In this document: positions 23,678-31,407 of the stretch, piece after piece
How positions within the stretch are numbered: position 1 is the stretch's first letter
Layout: each line of letters opens with the position of its first letter
The notes under the pieces: model-generated
What the model was told of the DNA's origin: nothing
The model's database searches: none
Seen by the model: the letters and a program-made list of their open reading frames with translations, nothing else
Program-made: the position numbers and the translations under genes
DNA from: Solwaraspora sp. WMMD791
GTDB lineage: Bacteria > Actinomycetota > Actinomycetes > Mycobacteriales > Micromonosporaceae
Direction: 5' to 3'
DNA length: 64,000 bases
Assembly: GCF_029581195.1 (NCBI RefSeq)
Contig: NZ_CP120737.1
Location: 434,001 to 498,000, forward strand

Positions 23678-25105
23678 TCAGACGGCGTGCTCGGCGATCA
23701 CCCGTCGGTACCAGTGCGCGCTGCGCTTGAGGATCCGTCGTTGACTGGGATAGTCGACGTAGATCAAGCCCCAGCGCTGCTCGTACCCCTCGGCCCATTC
23801 GAAGTTGTCCATCAACGACCAGACGTGGTAGCTCTCCACCGGCACCCCGGTGCCGATCGCCCGGTGCACGGCGGCGAGATGGTCGCGCAGGAACAGGATC
23901 CGGCCCGAGTCGTCGACGGTGCCGTCGGCCCCGACACGGTCCGGGGTCGGCAGCCCGTTCTCGGTGATCGTGATCGGCACCGCGCCATAGTCGCGGTGCA
24001 CCCTGGTCAACACGTCGAACATGCCGTCGGGGTAGATCTGCTGCCAGTCCGCCTCGGACGTCGTCCACCGGCCCACGGTGGTGCCGTCGGCGGTGACGTA
24101 GAACGGGGTGTAGTACTGCACCGCGAGCAGATCCACCGGCGCTGCGATGATCTGCAGATCACCGTCGCGGATGCCGCGGGCCATCCGGCTGTCCGGGCCG
24201 AGGTCGGCCAGGACGTCGGCCGGGTAACTTGCCTGGAAGATGGAGTCGAGGTAGAGCCGGTTCTCGTACCCGTCGTAGAGGCGCGCTGCGGCGGCCGCGC
24301 CGGCGCTGTCGTCGGCGGGATAGCACGGGTGCAGGTTCAGCGCCGGGCCGATCCGGCACGCCGTACGGCTGGCGCGTAGCGCCTGCACCGCCAGGCCGTG
24401 CGCGAGTTGCAGGTGATGGGCGACCAGGTAGGCGGCGTCCGGGTCGGGCAGGCCGGGCGCGTGGTGTCCGGTGAGGTACCCGTTCTGCACCACGGTCTTC
24501 GGCTCGTTGATCGTCAACCAGACCCCGACGGTGTCGCCGAGTGCCCGGAACAGGATCTCCGCGTACTCGGCGAACCGGTACGCCACGTCGCGCGACTCCC
24601 AGCCGCCGGTGTCCTGCAGGGCCTGGGGCAGGTCCCAGTGGAACAGCGTGGCCATCGGCGCGATGCCCCGGTCGAGCAGGCCGTCGACCAGCCGGCGGTA
24701 GAAGTCCACGCCGCGTTGGTTCGGTGCGCCGGTGCCGTCGGGCTGAATTCGGGGCCAGGAGATGGAGAAGCGGTAGCTGTGCAGCCCGAGATCGCGCATC
24801 AGATCGAGGTCGGCGTCGTAGCGGTGGTAGTGGTCCGCGGCAAGGTCGCCGTTGTCGTCACCCCGGATGCGGCCGGGGGTGTGGCTGAAGGTGTCCCAGA
24901 TCGATTCGCCACGGCCGTCCTCCTTGGCGCCACCTTCGATCTGGTACGCCGATGTCGCCGCGCCCCACTGGAAGCCGTCCGGGAAGTGCAGACCCAGCGG
25001 TCGCTCCGGGGCGGGCCGCAGTTGCTGCGGCGGCTCGGCGGCGGCCGGACCGGCGGCGGAGCGTTCGGCCCGGCGCTGCAGGTGCCGGCGGGAAAGTGCG
25101 GCCAT
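23678..25105 (-). CDS. GH1 beta-glucosidase
   Basis: A 475-residue family 1 glycoside hydrolase. Acid/base glutamate is in LTINEPKTV; nucleophile glutamate in ITENGLPTPDRVG. GFQWGAATSAYQIEGGAKEDGRGESIWDTFSHTPG and the glucose-binding WSLMDNFEWAEGYEQRWGLIYVDY complete the signature. It cleaves cellobiose and other beta-glucosides to glucose in the cytosol, completing cellulose use with the GH48 gene downstream. The 35-residue N-terminal region preceding the barrel is Ala/Arg-rich. The ATG at 25105 has GAGGAG upstream; the frame stays open to 25378 without a good start. It is transcribed leftward from the long intergenic region that holds the CebR-like sites. Confidence 0.9.
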   Translation of the reverse strand: MAALSRRHLQRRAERSAAGPAAAEPPQQLRPAPERPLGLHFPDGFQWGAATSAYQIEGGAKEDGRGESIWDTFSHTPGRIRGDDNGDLAADHYHRYDADLDLMRDLGLHSYRFSISWPRIQPDGTGAPNQRGVDFYRRLVDGLLDRGIAPMATLFHWDLPQALQDTGGWESRDVAYRFAEYAEILFRALGDTVGVWLTINEPKTVVQNGYLTGHHAPGLPDPDAAYLVAHHLQLAHGLAVQALRASRTACRIGPALNLHPCYPADDSAGAAAAARLYDGYENRLYLDSIFQASYPADVLADLGPDSRMARGIRDGDLQIIAAPVDLLAVQYYTPFYVTADGTTVGRWTTSEADWQQIYPDGMFDVLTRVHRDYGAVPITITENGLPTPDRVGADGTVDDSGRILFLRDHLAAVHRAIGTGVPVESYHVWSLMDNFEWAEGYEQRWGLIYVDYPSQRRILKRSAHWYRRVIAEHAV

Positions 25106-25343
25106 CGGGACTCCTCGACAGTGGTATCCCTTCCACTGCTGATGCGGCACGGGCACGGTATGCCGGACGGGGTCGCGTGAGTGGGGGATTCGGCTGACTG
25201 TGAACGGGCGAGGGGGCGGCCTCGCCGCCGGGTGCGGTGGACCGGGGCGCCGTACGGGCGGGCGTGTGACGGTCCAGGCGTCGGCCGGACGGCGGCCCGG
25301 GTTGCCGGGTCGACCGATTCCCCGGGGTGATCGGAAAACTAGT

Positions 25344-25375
25344 GTGGGGACGGGGAGGGCAACCCCCGTCCCCAC
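25344..25375 (-). terminator. 12-bp hairpin, probable terminator of a lost minus-strand gene
   Basis: GTGGGGACGGGG (25344-25355) pairs perfectly with CCCCGTCCCCAC (25364-25375) around 8 nt. It begins 3 nt past a minus-strand stop codon (25378-25380) that closes a short open frame. Its position immediately after a stop suggests it once terminated a gene there. It also lies in the leader of the GH1 gene if that is transcribed from further right. Confidence 0.5.
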
Positions 25376-25377
25376 CA

Positions 25378-25620
25378 TCAGTTGCTTTCACGCACGAGCG
25401 GTTTGGCGTCCAGGTCGTGCGTGACGCGCGGGAGCCGGGCCACGCGAGTGGCTCTGGATCCACCTCCTCTCCCGGGTGGTGTCCGCAACTGTCGGCGGAG
25501 TCCGGGCTGGCCCGCCGGCAGTTGTGCGTCCGGTAGCGGCACCCCGCCTCCGACGGCGGCGCACCGCAAGCGCGGTGTAGCATCAAGTGTTGCCACGTCT
25601 GTCGATGGAAGCGCTCCCAT
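25378..25620 (-). pseudogene. Possible relic of a LacI-type regulator C-terminus
   Basis: The minus strand from 25620 to 25378 has one open frame ending with RVTHDLDAKPLVRESN and a stop. This ending resembles the C-terminal LVVRES-type tail of LacI-family sugar repressors, and a strong hairpin follows directly. Upstream of it the frame gives no DNA-binding HTH domain. With CebR-like boxes on the same gap, a degraded LacI/CebR gene is conceivable. The family resemblance is confined to about 15 residues, so this is speculative and I would not call a gene. Confidence 0.2.
25588..25619 (+). promoter_or_regulatory. CebR-like operator 1 with TGTTGCCAC
   Basis: TGGAAGCGCTCCCA (25606-25619) matches the LacI-family CebR operator TGGGAGCGCTCCCA, known to control cellulose/cellobiose genes in Streptomyces and Thermobifida, with one mismatch. 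TGTTGCCAC precedes it at 25588-25596; TTGCCA could be a -35 element with the operator placed between -35 and -10. It lies between the GH1 and GH48 genes, so cellobiose-dependent repression of either is expected. Confidence 0.75.
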
Positions 25621-25784
25621 CGACGTTGGTTTTGGACTGTAGTCCCCGTCACGGGTTTGTGAAAGACCCAAAACGAGATCGAAACATGTCGGTGGCGTGT
25701 GTGGTGGGGGTGGCCGGCGTCCGCCTGGGTGGCGAACGCCCAGCTCGGACCGGCGGGATCCACGTCCGGCGGCCGGATCGTCGA

Positions 25785-25813
25785 TGTTGCCACTTGCTGC
25801 GGGAGCGCTCCCA
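25785..25813 (+). promoter_or_regulatory. CebR-like operator 2 with TGTTGCCAC
   Basis: CGGGAGCGCTCCCA (25800-25813) again matches the CebR operator with one mismatch and is preceded by the same TGTTGCCAC (25785-25793). It sits 194 bp from operator 1 and 283 bp before the GH48 start codon. The shared 5' flank and core suggest duplicated promoter-operator modules, one for each transcription unit or tandem for GH48. Confidence 0.75.
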
Positions 25814-26095
25814 TGTAACACTGTCGACCATCGCGGTGGGAGCCAGCAGACCGCGCGACAGGGGTAGCCGAGGGCATCCGACGTCACGTCGGTACGGCAC
25901 ACCAGGTACATGTTCCGGAGCCGCCGGTGAGGCGCTTCCGGCCGTACGTCGACCCCGGTCCGGGACGGGAGCCACCAACCAATCCGGCGCCATGCGTCCC
26001 ACGCGCTGCTCCACGACATCGCCCACCGCGCATCAGGCGCCAAGCCGAGCCGTACCCCCACTGTCTCGGCCTGGTTCGCGAGGAGAACCCCGCAC

Positions 26096-29008
26096 ATGAG
26101 ATTGACCGCTACGAGACGACGGCTGGCGATGCTGGCCGCCGGCGCGATGGTCGTCGGAGGTGTCGCCGTCGTCCCCGGCGTCGCCAACGCGGCCACCGCC
26201 TGCAACGTCGTCTATGCGACCAACGACTGGAACAACGGCTTCACCGCCAACGTGACGATCGAGAACCTTGGCGACCCGCTGACCGGCTGGACCCTGCGGT
26301 TCACCTTCCCCGGTGGCCAGCGGGTGACACAGGGCTGGTCGGCCAACTGGACGCAGTCCGGCAACGTGGTGACCGCCACCAACGCCGGCTGGAACGGCAA
26401 TCTCGCCACCGGCCAGTCGACCAACATCGGCTTCAACGGTAGCCACACCGGGTCGAACCCCAAGCCGACCTCGTTCTCCATCAATGGTGTGACCTGCAAC
26501 GGCGCCCAGCAGAACCAGCCACCGACAGTCGGCCTGACCGTCCCGTCAGGACCCTTCACCGCCCCCGCCGACGTGCCGCTGACCGCGACCGCGAGCGACC
26601 CCGACGGCACCATCGACCGGGTCGAGTTCTACCGCAACGGCCTGCTGGTCAACACCGACACCACCAGCCCGTACCAGTACGTCCTGGAGGACCTGCCCGC
26701 CGGCAGCTACACGGTCCAGGCCCGGGCCTACGACAACGCCGGCGCCTCCGCGACGGCCGAGCGGGCCTTCACCGTCGGCCAGGCCAACCCCGGCCCGACA
26801 TTGGTCGCGACCCCGTCGTCGGTCAGCGTGGACGAAGGCGGCAGCTCCACCTTCAACCTGCGGCTGAGTTCGGCGCCGACCGCCAACGTGCCGGTCACCC
26901 TGGCCATCGCCGGTGACAGCAGCATCACCCGGTCCCCGTCGTCGGTCACCCTCACCCCGAGCAACTGGAACACCGGGGCGACGGTCACCGTGTCGGCCGC
27001 CGAGGACGAGGACACGGTCAGTGGTACGGCCACGATCACCGCGTCGGCGAGCGGAATCGCTCCCCTGTCCATCGTGGTCACCGAGATGGACAACGACTCG
27101 ACCGGTGGTGACAACGACTACATCGAGCGCTTCCTGGAGCAGTACGGCAAGATCAAGAACTCCGGGTACTTCAGCCCCGAGGGTGTGCCGTACCACTCGA
27201 TCGAGACGTTGATCGTCGAGGCACCGGACCATGGCCACGAGACCACCTCCGAGGCGTTCAGCTTCTGGATCTGGCTGGAGGCCAGCTACGGTCGGGTCAC
27301 CGAGAACTGGGCACCGTTCAACAACGCCTGGACGGTGATGGAGCGGTACATCATCCCCGGCACGGCGGACCAGCCCACCGCTGGCGTCGCCGGCACCCCG
27401 CAGTACGCCGCCGAGTACCTGCAGCCGAACCAGTACCCGTCCCGACTGGACCAGAACGTACCGGTCGGCGTCGACCCGCTGCGCAACGAGCTGCAGTCGG
27501 CGTACGGCACGGGACAGATCTACGGCATGCACTGGCTGCTCGACGTCGACAACGTCTACGGCTTCGGTCGCTGTGGCGACGGCACCAGCCGGCCGGCGTA
27601 CATCAACACCTTCCAGCGTGGCCCGCAGGAGTCGGTCTGGGAGACCGTCCCGCAGCCGTCCTGTGACACCAAGGCCCACGGCGGCCCGAACGGCTACCTC
27701 GACCTGTTCGTGGCCGAGGACAACGCCCCGGCGTCGCAGTGGAAGTACACCAACGCCCCGGACGCCGACGCCCGCGCGATCCAGGCCGCCTACTGGGCAC
27801 TGATCTGGGCCCGTGAGCAGGGTAAGCAGGCCGACGTCGCGGCGACCGTGGCCAAGGCCGCCCGGATGGGTGACTACCTGCGGTACGCGATGTTCGACAA
27901 GTACTTCAAGCGGATCGGCAACTGCGTCGGCGCTTCCACCTGCCCGGCCGGCACCGGCAAGGACTCGGCGCACTACCTGATGTCCTGGTACTACGCCTGG
28001 GGTGGTGCCACCGACACCTCGGCGGCGTGGTCGTGGCGGATCGGATCCAGCCACAACCACTTCGGCTACCAGAACCCGTTCGCCGCCTGGGCGCTGACCA
28101 ACGTGCCCGAGCTGCGCCCGCGTGGTGCCACGGCGAACCAGGACTGGACGCAGAGCTTCAACCGGCAGATGGAGTTCTACCAGTGGCTGCAGTCCGCTGA
28201 CGGCGCGATCGCCGGTGGTGCCACCAACAGCTGGAACGGCTCCTACGCCCAGCCGCCGGCCGGCACCCCGACCTTCTACGGCATGTACTACACGGAGCAC
28301 CCGGTCTACCACGACCCGGGCAGCAACGAGTGGTTCGGCATGCAGGTCTGGTCCCTGCAGCGGGTCGCCGAGGTCTACCACGTCACCGGTGACGCCCGCG
28401 CCAAGCAGATCCTGGACAAGTGGGTGCCGTGGGCCATCTCGCACACCGACATCGGCACCGGCGGGGACTTCTCCATCCCGTCGACCATGGAGTGGAGCGG
28501 CGCGCCGGACACCTGGAACGCGACCAACCCCGGCGCCAACAACAACCTGCGCGTCGAGGTCGTCGGCTACGGGCAGGACGTCGGTGTCGCCTCCGCCTAC
28601 GCCCGGACCCTGATGTGGTACGCGGCGCGGTCGGGTAACACCGCCGCCCGGGACACCGCCAAGGGCCTGCTGGACGCGTTGCACGCCAACGCCGGCCCCA
28701 AGGGTGTCACCACGGTGGAGACCCGTGGCGACTACCGCCGCTTCGACGACGTCTACAACGCCTCCACCGGGCAGGGCCTGTACATCCCGAACGGCTGGTC
28801 CGGGACCATGCCCAACGGTGACGTGATCGAGCCGGGCAAGAGCTTCCTCGACATCCGGTCCTTCTACAAGGACGACCCCGACTGGCCCAAGGTCGAGGCG
28901 TACCTCAACGGTGGACCGGAACCGCAGTTCGAGTACCACCGGTTCTGGGCACAGGCGGACCTGGCGATGGCCTACGCGGACTTCGCCCTGCTGTTCCCGG
29001 ACAACTGA
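26096..29008 (+). CDS. Secreted GH48 cellulase with CBM2 and two beta-sandwich linkers
   Basis: A 970-residue exocellulase. The signal peptide (to about residue 35, PGVANA-ATACN) is followed by a CBM2 cellulose-binding module (about 36-135) with NDWNNGFTANVTIEN, TLRFTFPGGQRVTQGWSANW and the surface Trp residues. Next are a bacterial Ig-like domain (about 140-230, FTAPADVPLTATASDPDGTIDRVEFYRNG split over the core) and a second beta-sandwich of Calx-beta type (about 235-332). The GH48 catalytic module (340-970) starts with YIERFLEQYGKIKNSGYFSPEG and has EAPDHGHETTSEAFSFWIWLE with the catalytic Glu. GH48 enzymes release cellobiose from reducing ends. RBS GAGGAG lies 10 nt upstream. Confidence 0.95.
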   Translation: MRLTATRRRLAMLAAGAMVVGGVAVVPGVANAATACNVVYATNDWNNGFTANVTIENLGDPLTGWTLRFTFPGGQRVTQGWSANWTQSGNVVTATNAGWNGNLATGQSTNIGFNGSHTGSNPKPTSFSINGVTCNGAQQNQPPTVGLTVPSGPFTAPADVPLTATASDPDGTIDRVEFYRNGLLVNTDTTSPYQYVLEDLPAGSYTVQARAYDNAGASATAERAFTVGQANPGPTLVATPSSVSVDEGGSSTFNLRLSSAPTANVPVTLAIAGDSSITRSPSSVTLTPSNWNTGATVTVSAAEDEDTVSGTATITASASGIAPLSIVVTEMDNDSTGGDNDYIERFLEQYGKIKNSGYFSPEGVPYHSIETLIVEAPDHGHETTSEAFSFWIWLEASYGRVTENWAPFNNAWTVMERYIIPGTADQPTAGVAGTPQYAAEYLQPNQYPSRLDQNVPVGVDPLRNELQSAYGTGQIYGMHWLLDVDNVYGFGRCGDGTSRPAYINTFQRGPQESVWETVPQPSCDTKAHGGPNGYLDLFVAEDNAPASQWKYTNAPDADARAIQAAYWALIWAREQGKQADVAATVAKAARMGDYLRYAMFDKYFKRIGNCVGASTCPAGTGKDSAHYLMSWYYAWGGATDTSAAWSWRIGSSHNHFGYQNPFAAWALTNVPELRPRGATANQDWTQSFNRQMEFYQWLQSADGAIAGGATNSWNGSYAQPPAGTPTFYGMYYTEHPVYHDPGSNEWFGMQVWSLQRVAEVYHVTGDARAKQILDKWVPWAISHTDIGTGGDFSIPSTMEWSGAPDTWNATNPGANNNLRVEVVGYGQDVGVASAYARTLMWYAARSGNTAARDTAKGLLDALHANAGPKGVTTVETRGDYRRFDDVYNASTGQGLYIPNGWSGTMPNGDVIEPGKSFLDIRSFYKDDPDWPKVEAYLNGGPEPQFEYHRFWAQADLAMAYADFALLFPDN

Positions 29009-29014
29009 TGGACC

Positions 29015-29054
29015 GGTGTCCGGGTGGGCGGCCGGCCCCGCCCACCCGGACACC
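29015..29054 (+). terminator. 17-bp perfect hairpin after the GH48 gene
   Basis: GGTGTCCGGGTGGGCGG (29015-29031) is fully complementary to 29038-29054 around a CCGGCC loop, starting 6 nt after the GH48 stop. This is the strongest terminator in the window. Confidence 0.8.
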
Positions 29055-29059
29055 TCACC

Positions 29060-29107
29060 ACCGCATCACCGCATCACCGCATCACCGCATCACCGCATCA
29101 CCGCATA
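29060..29107. repeat. Six tandem copies of an 8-bp unit
   Basis: ACCGCATC repeats head to tail from 29060; the sixth copy has one base changed. It sits directly behind the GH48 terminator, outside any gene. The 8-bp period is not a multiple of 3. Phase-variable length is possible, but no start codon or promoter depends on it. The rest of the gap to 29295 shows no feature. Confidence 0.7.
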
Positions 29108-29295
29108 CCATCCGCCCCACTCGCGGTCGGGCACTCCGGTGACGGAGCGCCAGGACCGCCCGCAGACGGCCTGATTCCCACGGTCAGGCCCGCCCGTGGT
29201 GGGTCGGCCGGGACTGGACAACGCAGCGGTCCCGGTCGGCCCACCACACCTTCGTGTGGACGACACGCCGGCAGGCAGCCGTCGGAAACCTCGCG

Positions 29296-30393
29296 TCAGC
29301 GCCGGTAACAGCGCCAGCTGAACGGATCCCGGCGGTCACCGGCCTCGGCGTACGCCGGTTCCCCGTACCGCGTCACGCAGGCCTGACCGACGTCGAGGTC
29401 GCGGTCGTCACTGGTCCACGGCCGGACACACTCCCAGTCGTTGCCGGACCCCGGCCAGCTCCTGGGCCAGGCCATCCACGGGCCGCCGAAGCGCTGCTTG
29501 CAGTAGTCGTCGAGCATCCGGCGCAGATCGTCGTCGCTGTCGGGGCCGAGCCGCACCGGCGCGGCCGCCGGGGGAGCCGCACTGGTCGGCGGCGGCGTGG
29601 GCACCAGAGTCGGCGCCACAGGAGGGGCCGCCGACGACGGCGGCCGGGCGACGCCCTGCGGGTCACCCGCCGGTGCCGCCGGTTCGCCGTCGCGGCCCGC
29701 CCCAGCCGCCGGTGACACCTCAGTCGTCTGCGGGGTCGGCGGCGGTGCGGACTCGCTGACCGTCGGTACCGGTGGCGACGGGGTCAGCGACGAGTCCGCC
29801 GGAGTCCAGGTCAGTCCGCTGCCGGACACGAATGGCGCCGAGCAGAGCAGCACCACCGTCGCGACCGCGCCCGCCGCCGCCACCCACCCGTACCGCCGGA
29901 CCACCGCGATGAACCGGTCCGGCTCGTCCGGTGGTGCTGTCGGCATCGGCCGGCTCGACGCGCCCGCCGGGGCCGGTGCAGGGGCCGGGGTCGGGGCTGC
30001 TGCGGTGGTGACGCCCACCGGCTCCGGCTCAGGCACCGGTTGTGGTGCCGGCGGCGCCGGTTGTGGTGCCGGCGGTGGGTCGGCCGACGCGGCTGCAGGG
30101 GCCGGCGAGGCCGAACGGTTCGCCGCCGGCGCGGACCTGGGTCGGACGACCGGCTGCTCCACGGTCGGCTCGTTGAGCCCGTCAGCCGCACGGTCCTCCG
30201 GACCACCCTGCCGCTGCGGTGGACCGCCCGGCCGGCGGACGATCGGTTGTTCGGCCGTCGGCTCGTCGTAGCCCCCGGCGGCCACCCGGCCGCCGAGCAC
30301 GTTCAGCTCGACCGTCGGTTGAGCGAGGGCACCTTCCGCGGCCGGGCCACCGCGTCCAGCGGCACCAGCGGGGTCAGCGGGTTTCTCGGCCAC
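29296..30393 (-). CDS. Hypothetical Pro-rich single-pass membrane protein
   Basis: A 365-residue protein. Residues 1-150 are disordered and contain repeated motifs such as EPTAEQPIVRR and EPTVEQPVVRP. A single helix RYGWVAAAGAVATVVLLCSAPF (about 165-190) is followed by an extracellular Pro/Thr/Ala-rich stalk, then a compact C-terminal domain of about 75 residues with CKQRFGGPW, WECVRPW, QACVTRYGEPAY and WRCYRR, suggesting two disulfides. The tail domain is similar in style to small secreted domains of Micromonosporaceae, but I recognise no known family. The start is GTG at 30393 with GAGGAGG upstream. Confidence 0.7.
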   Translation of the reverse strand: MAEKPADPAGAAGRGGPAAEGALAQPTVELNVLGGRVAAGGYDEPTAEQPIVRRPGGPPQRQGGPEDRAADGLNEPTVEQPVVRPRSAPAANRSASPAPAAASADPPPAPQPAPPAPQPVPEPEPVGVTTAAAPTPAPAPAPAGASSRPMPTAPPDEPDRFIAVVRRYGWVAAAGAVATVVLLCSAPFVSGSGLTWTPADSSLTPSPPVPTVSESAPPPTPQTTEVSPAAGAGRDGEPAAPAGDPQGVARPPSSAAPPVAPTLVPTPPPTSAAPPAAAPVRLGPDSDDDLRRMLDDYCKQRFGGPWMAWPRSWPGSGNDWECVRPWTSDDRDLDVGQACVTRYGEPAYAEAGDRRDPFSWRCYRR

Positions 30394-30601
30394 GAAACGC
30401 CGGCCTCCTCGGACAGGGACATTGGGACAGCGACGTCACTCTAGTCACACCCGTGGGGCGGTGGTTCAGGCGGCGAGCCTGTCGGCATCCGCAGATCGGC
30501 CGACCGGTCCTCGCCGGACGGTCCGGTGCCGGCACCCGGGCGGCCCGGTCCCTGGACCGGTCAGTGGGGCAACATCGCCCGAGCCCTGGTCGGGGGCAGC
30601 G

Positions 30602-31363
30602 TCAGGTGCCCGGCCGGGAAGCACCGTCGGCGGTGTCGATCTCGGCGGCCGGCTGCCGGGCCGGCCGGGGTGTCGTGACCGGTGCCGTGGCCGGCGACGA
30701 GTCAGCGGGGGACACCGCACCGGACCGGGGGTGACGCAGTCCAGGGTGCGTGGCCGGCAGCGACCGGCGGACCACCCACCAGCTCACTGCCAGGCAGGTG
30801 GCGACCAGCGGCCAGCTCAACCCGGCCCGGGCGACCACCAACGCCATGACCTGGTCGGCGAGGTAGAGCGGGACGAAGACCGCGACCCGAACGACGTACT
30901 GACCGACCCACACCCAGCTGCCGCGACCGTACGCCCGCAGCAGCTCCGGGTCGCGTCGCCACCGGCCGCGCTGGCCCAGCACCCCACCGACCACCACACC
31001 CAGCAACGGCCAGCGCACCACGATGCTGACCATCCAGACCAGCGCGCTCGCCGCGTTGGACAGCACCTGCAGCAGGAAGAAATCGGTGGCCCGGCCGGTG
31101 TAGAGCGCGATGATCGCCGCCACGCAGACCGCGAGCAGCCCGATCAGTACGGAGCGGGGCCGGTCGTCACGGCGCAGCCGCAGGGCCGCGATCAGCACAC
31201 CGGTCGCGACCGCCGCGATGACGCCGATCCAGATCGACTGCCCACCCAGCGCCCACCCGAGCCCGAACGCCACCGGCGGCGCGGTCGCGTCGATCGCGCC
31301 CCGCCGACCGCCGAGCAGCTGTGCCAACGACTCTGTCCGGGTGTCCTCCGACGTTGCGGTCAT
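30602..31363 (-). CDS. DUF3159 family membrane protein
   Basis: A 253-residue polytopic membrane protein of the actinobacterial DUF3159 family, with about six helices, among them AFGLGWALGGQSIWIGVIAAVATGVL broken after the Trp. The C-terminal 40 residues are soluble. Function is unknown. It follows 41 nt behind the transglutaminase-like gene and may be cotranscribed; an iron-box-like palindrome lies just ahead of its start. The ATG at 31363 has GGGAGG upstream. Confidence 0.8.
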   Translation of the reverse strand: MTATSEDTRTESLAQLLGGRRGAIDATAPPVAFGLGWALGGQSIWIGVIAAVATGVLIAALRLRRDDRPRSVLIGLLAVCVAAIIALYTGRATDFFLLQVLSNAASALVWMVSIVVRWPLLGVVVGGVLGQRGRWRRDPELLRAYGRGSWVWVGQYVVRVAVFVPLYLADQVMALVVARAGLSWPLVATCLAVSWWVVRRSLPATHPGLRHPRSGAVSPADSSPATAPVTTPRPARQPAAEIDTADGASRPGT

Positions 31364-31388
31364 CGTTCCGCCTCCCGCCCACCAACGC

Positions 31389-31407
31389 TTAGGTAAGCCT
31401 AACGTCA
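31389..31407 (-). promoter_or_regulatory. Iron-box-like site (IdeR/DmdR type)
   Basis: TTAGGTAAGCCTAACGTCA matches the IdeR/DmdR iron-box consensus at about 15 of 19 positions; the core TTAGG/CCTAA is perfect. It overlaps the stop of the upstream gene and lies 26 bp ahead of the DUF3159 start, so it would act on an internal promoter. No siderophore or iron-transport gene is near. Confidence 0.4.

Larger units (their letters stand above)
25106..26095. other. 990-bp intergenic control region of the cellulose island
   Basis: No open frame in this stretch is convincing as a gene on either strand. It contains the hairpin 25344-25375, a possible regulator relic, the two CebR-like operators and probable promoters for the divergent GH1 and GH48 genes. 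GAGGAG immediately before 26096 marks the right edge. Overlapping long frames here are compositional artefacts. Confidence 0.6.

Noticed and set aside
25382-25642. Plus-strand small genes in the cellulose control gap
   Set aside because: Short frames with no ribosome site and no recognisable motif, crossing operators and hairpins.
26546-29053. 835-aa minus-strand ORF opposite the GH48 gene
   Set aside because: It has Val/Gly/Arg-rich composition typical of an antisense shadow and no ribosome site; the GH48 frame is unmistakable.
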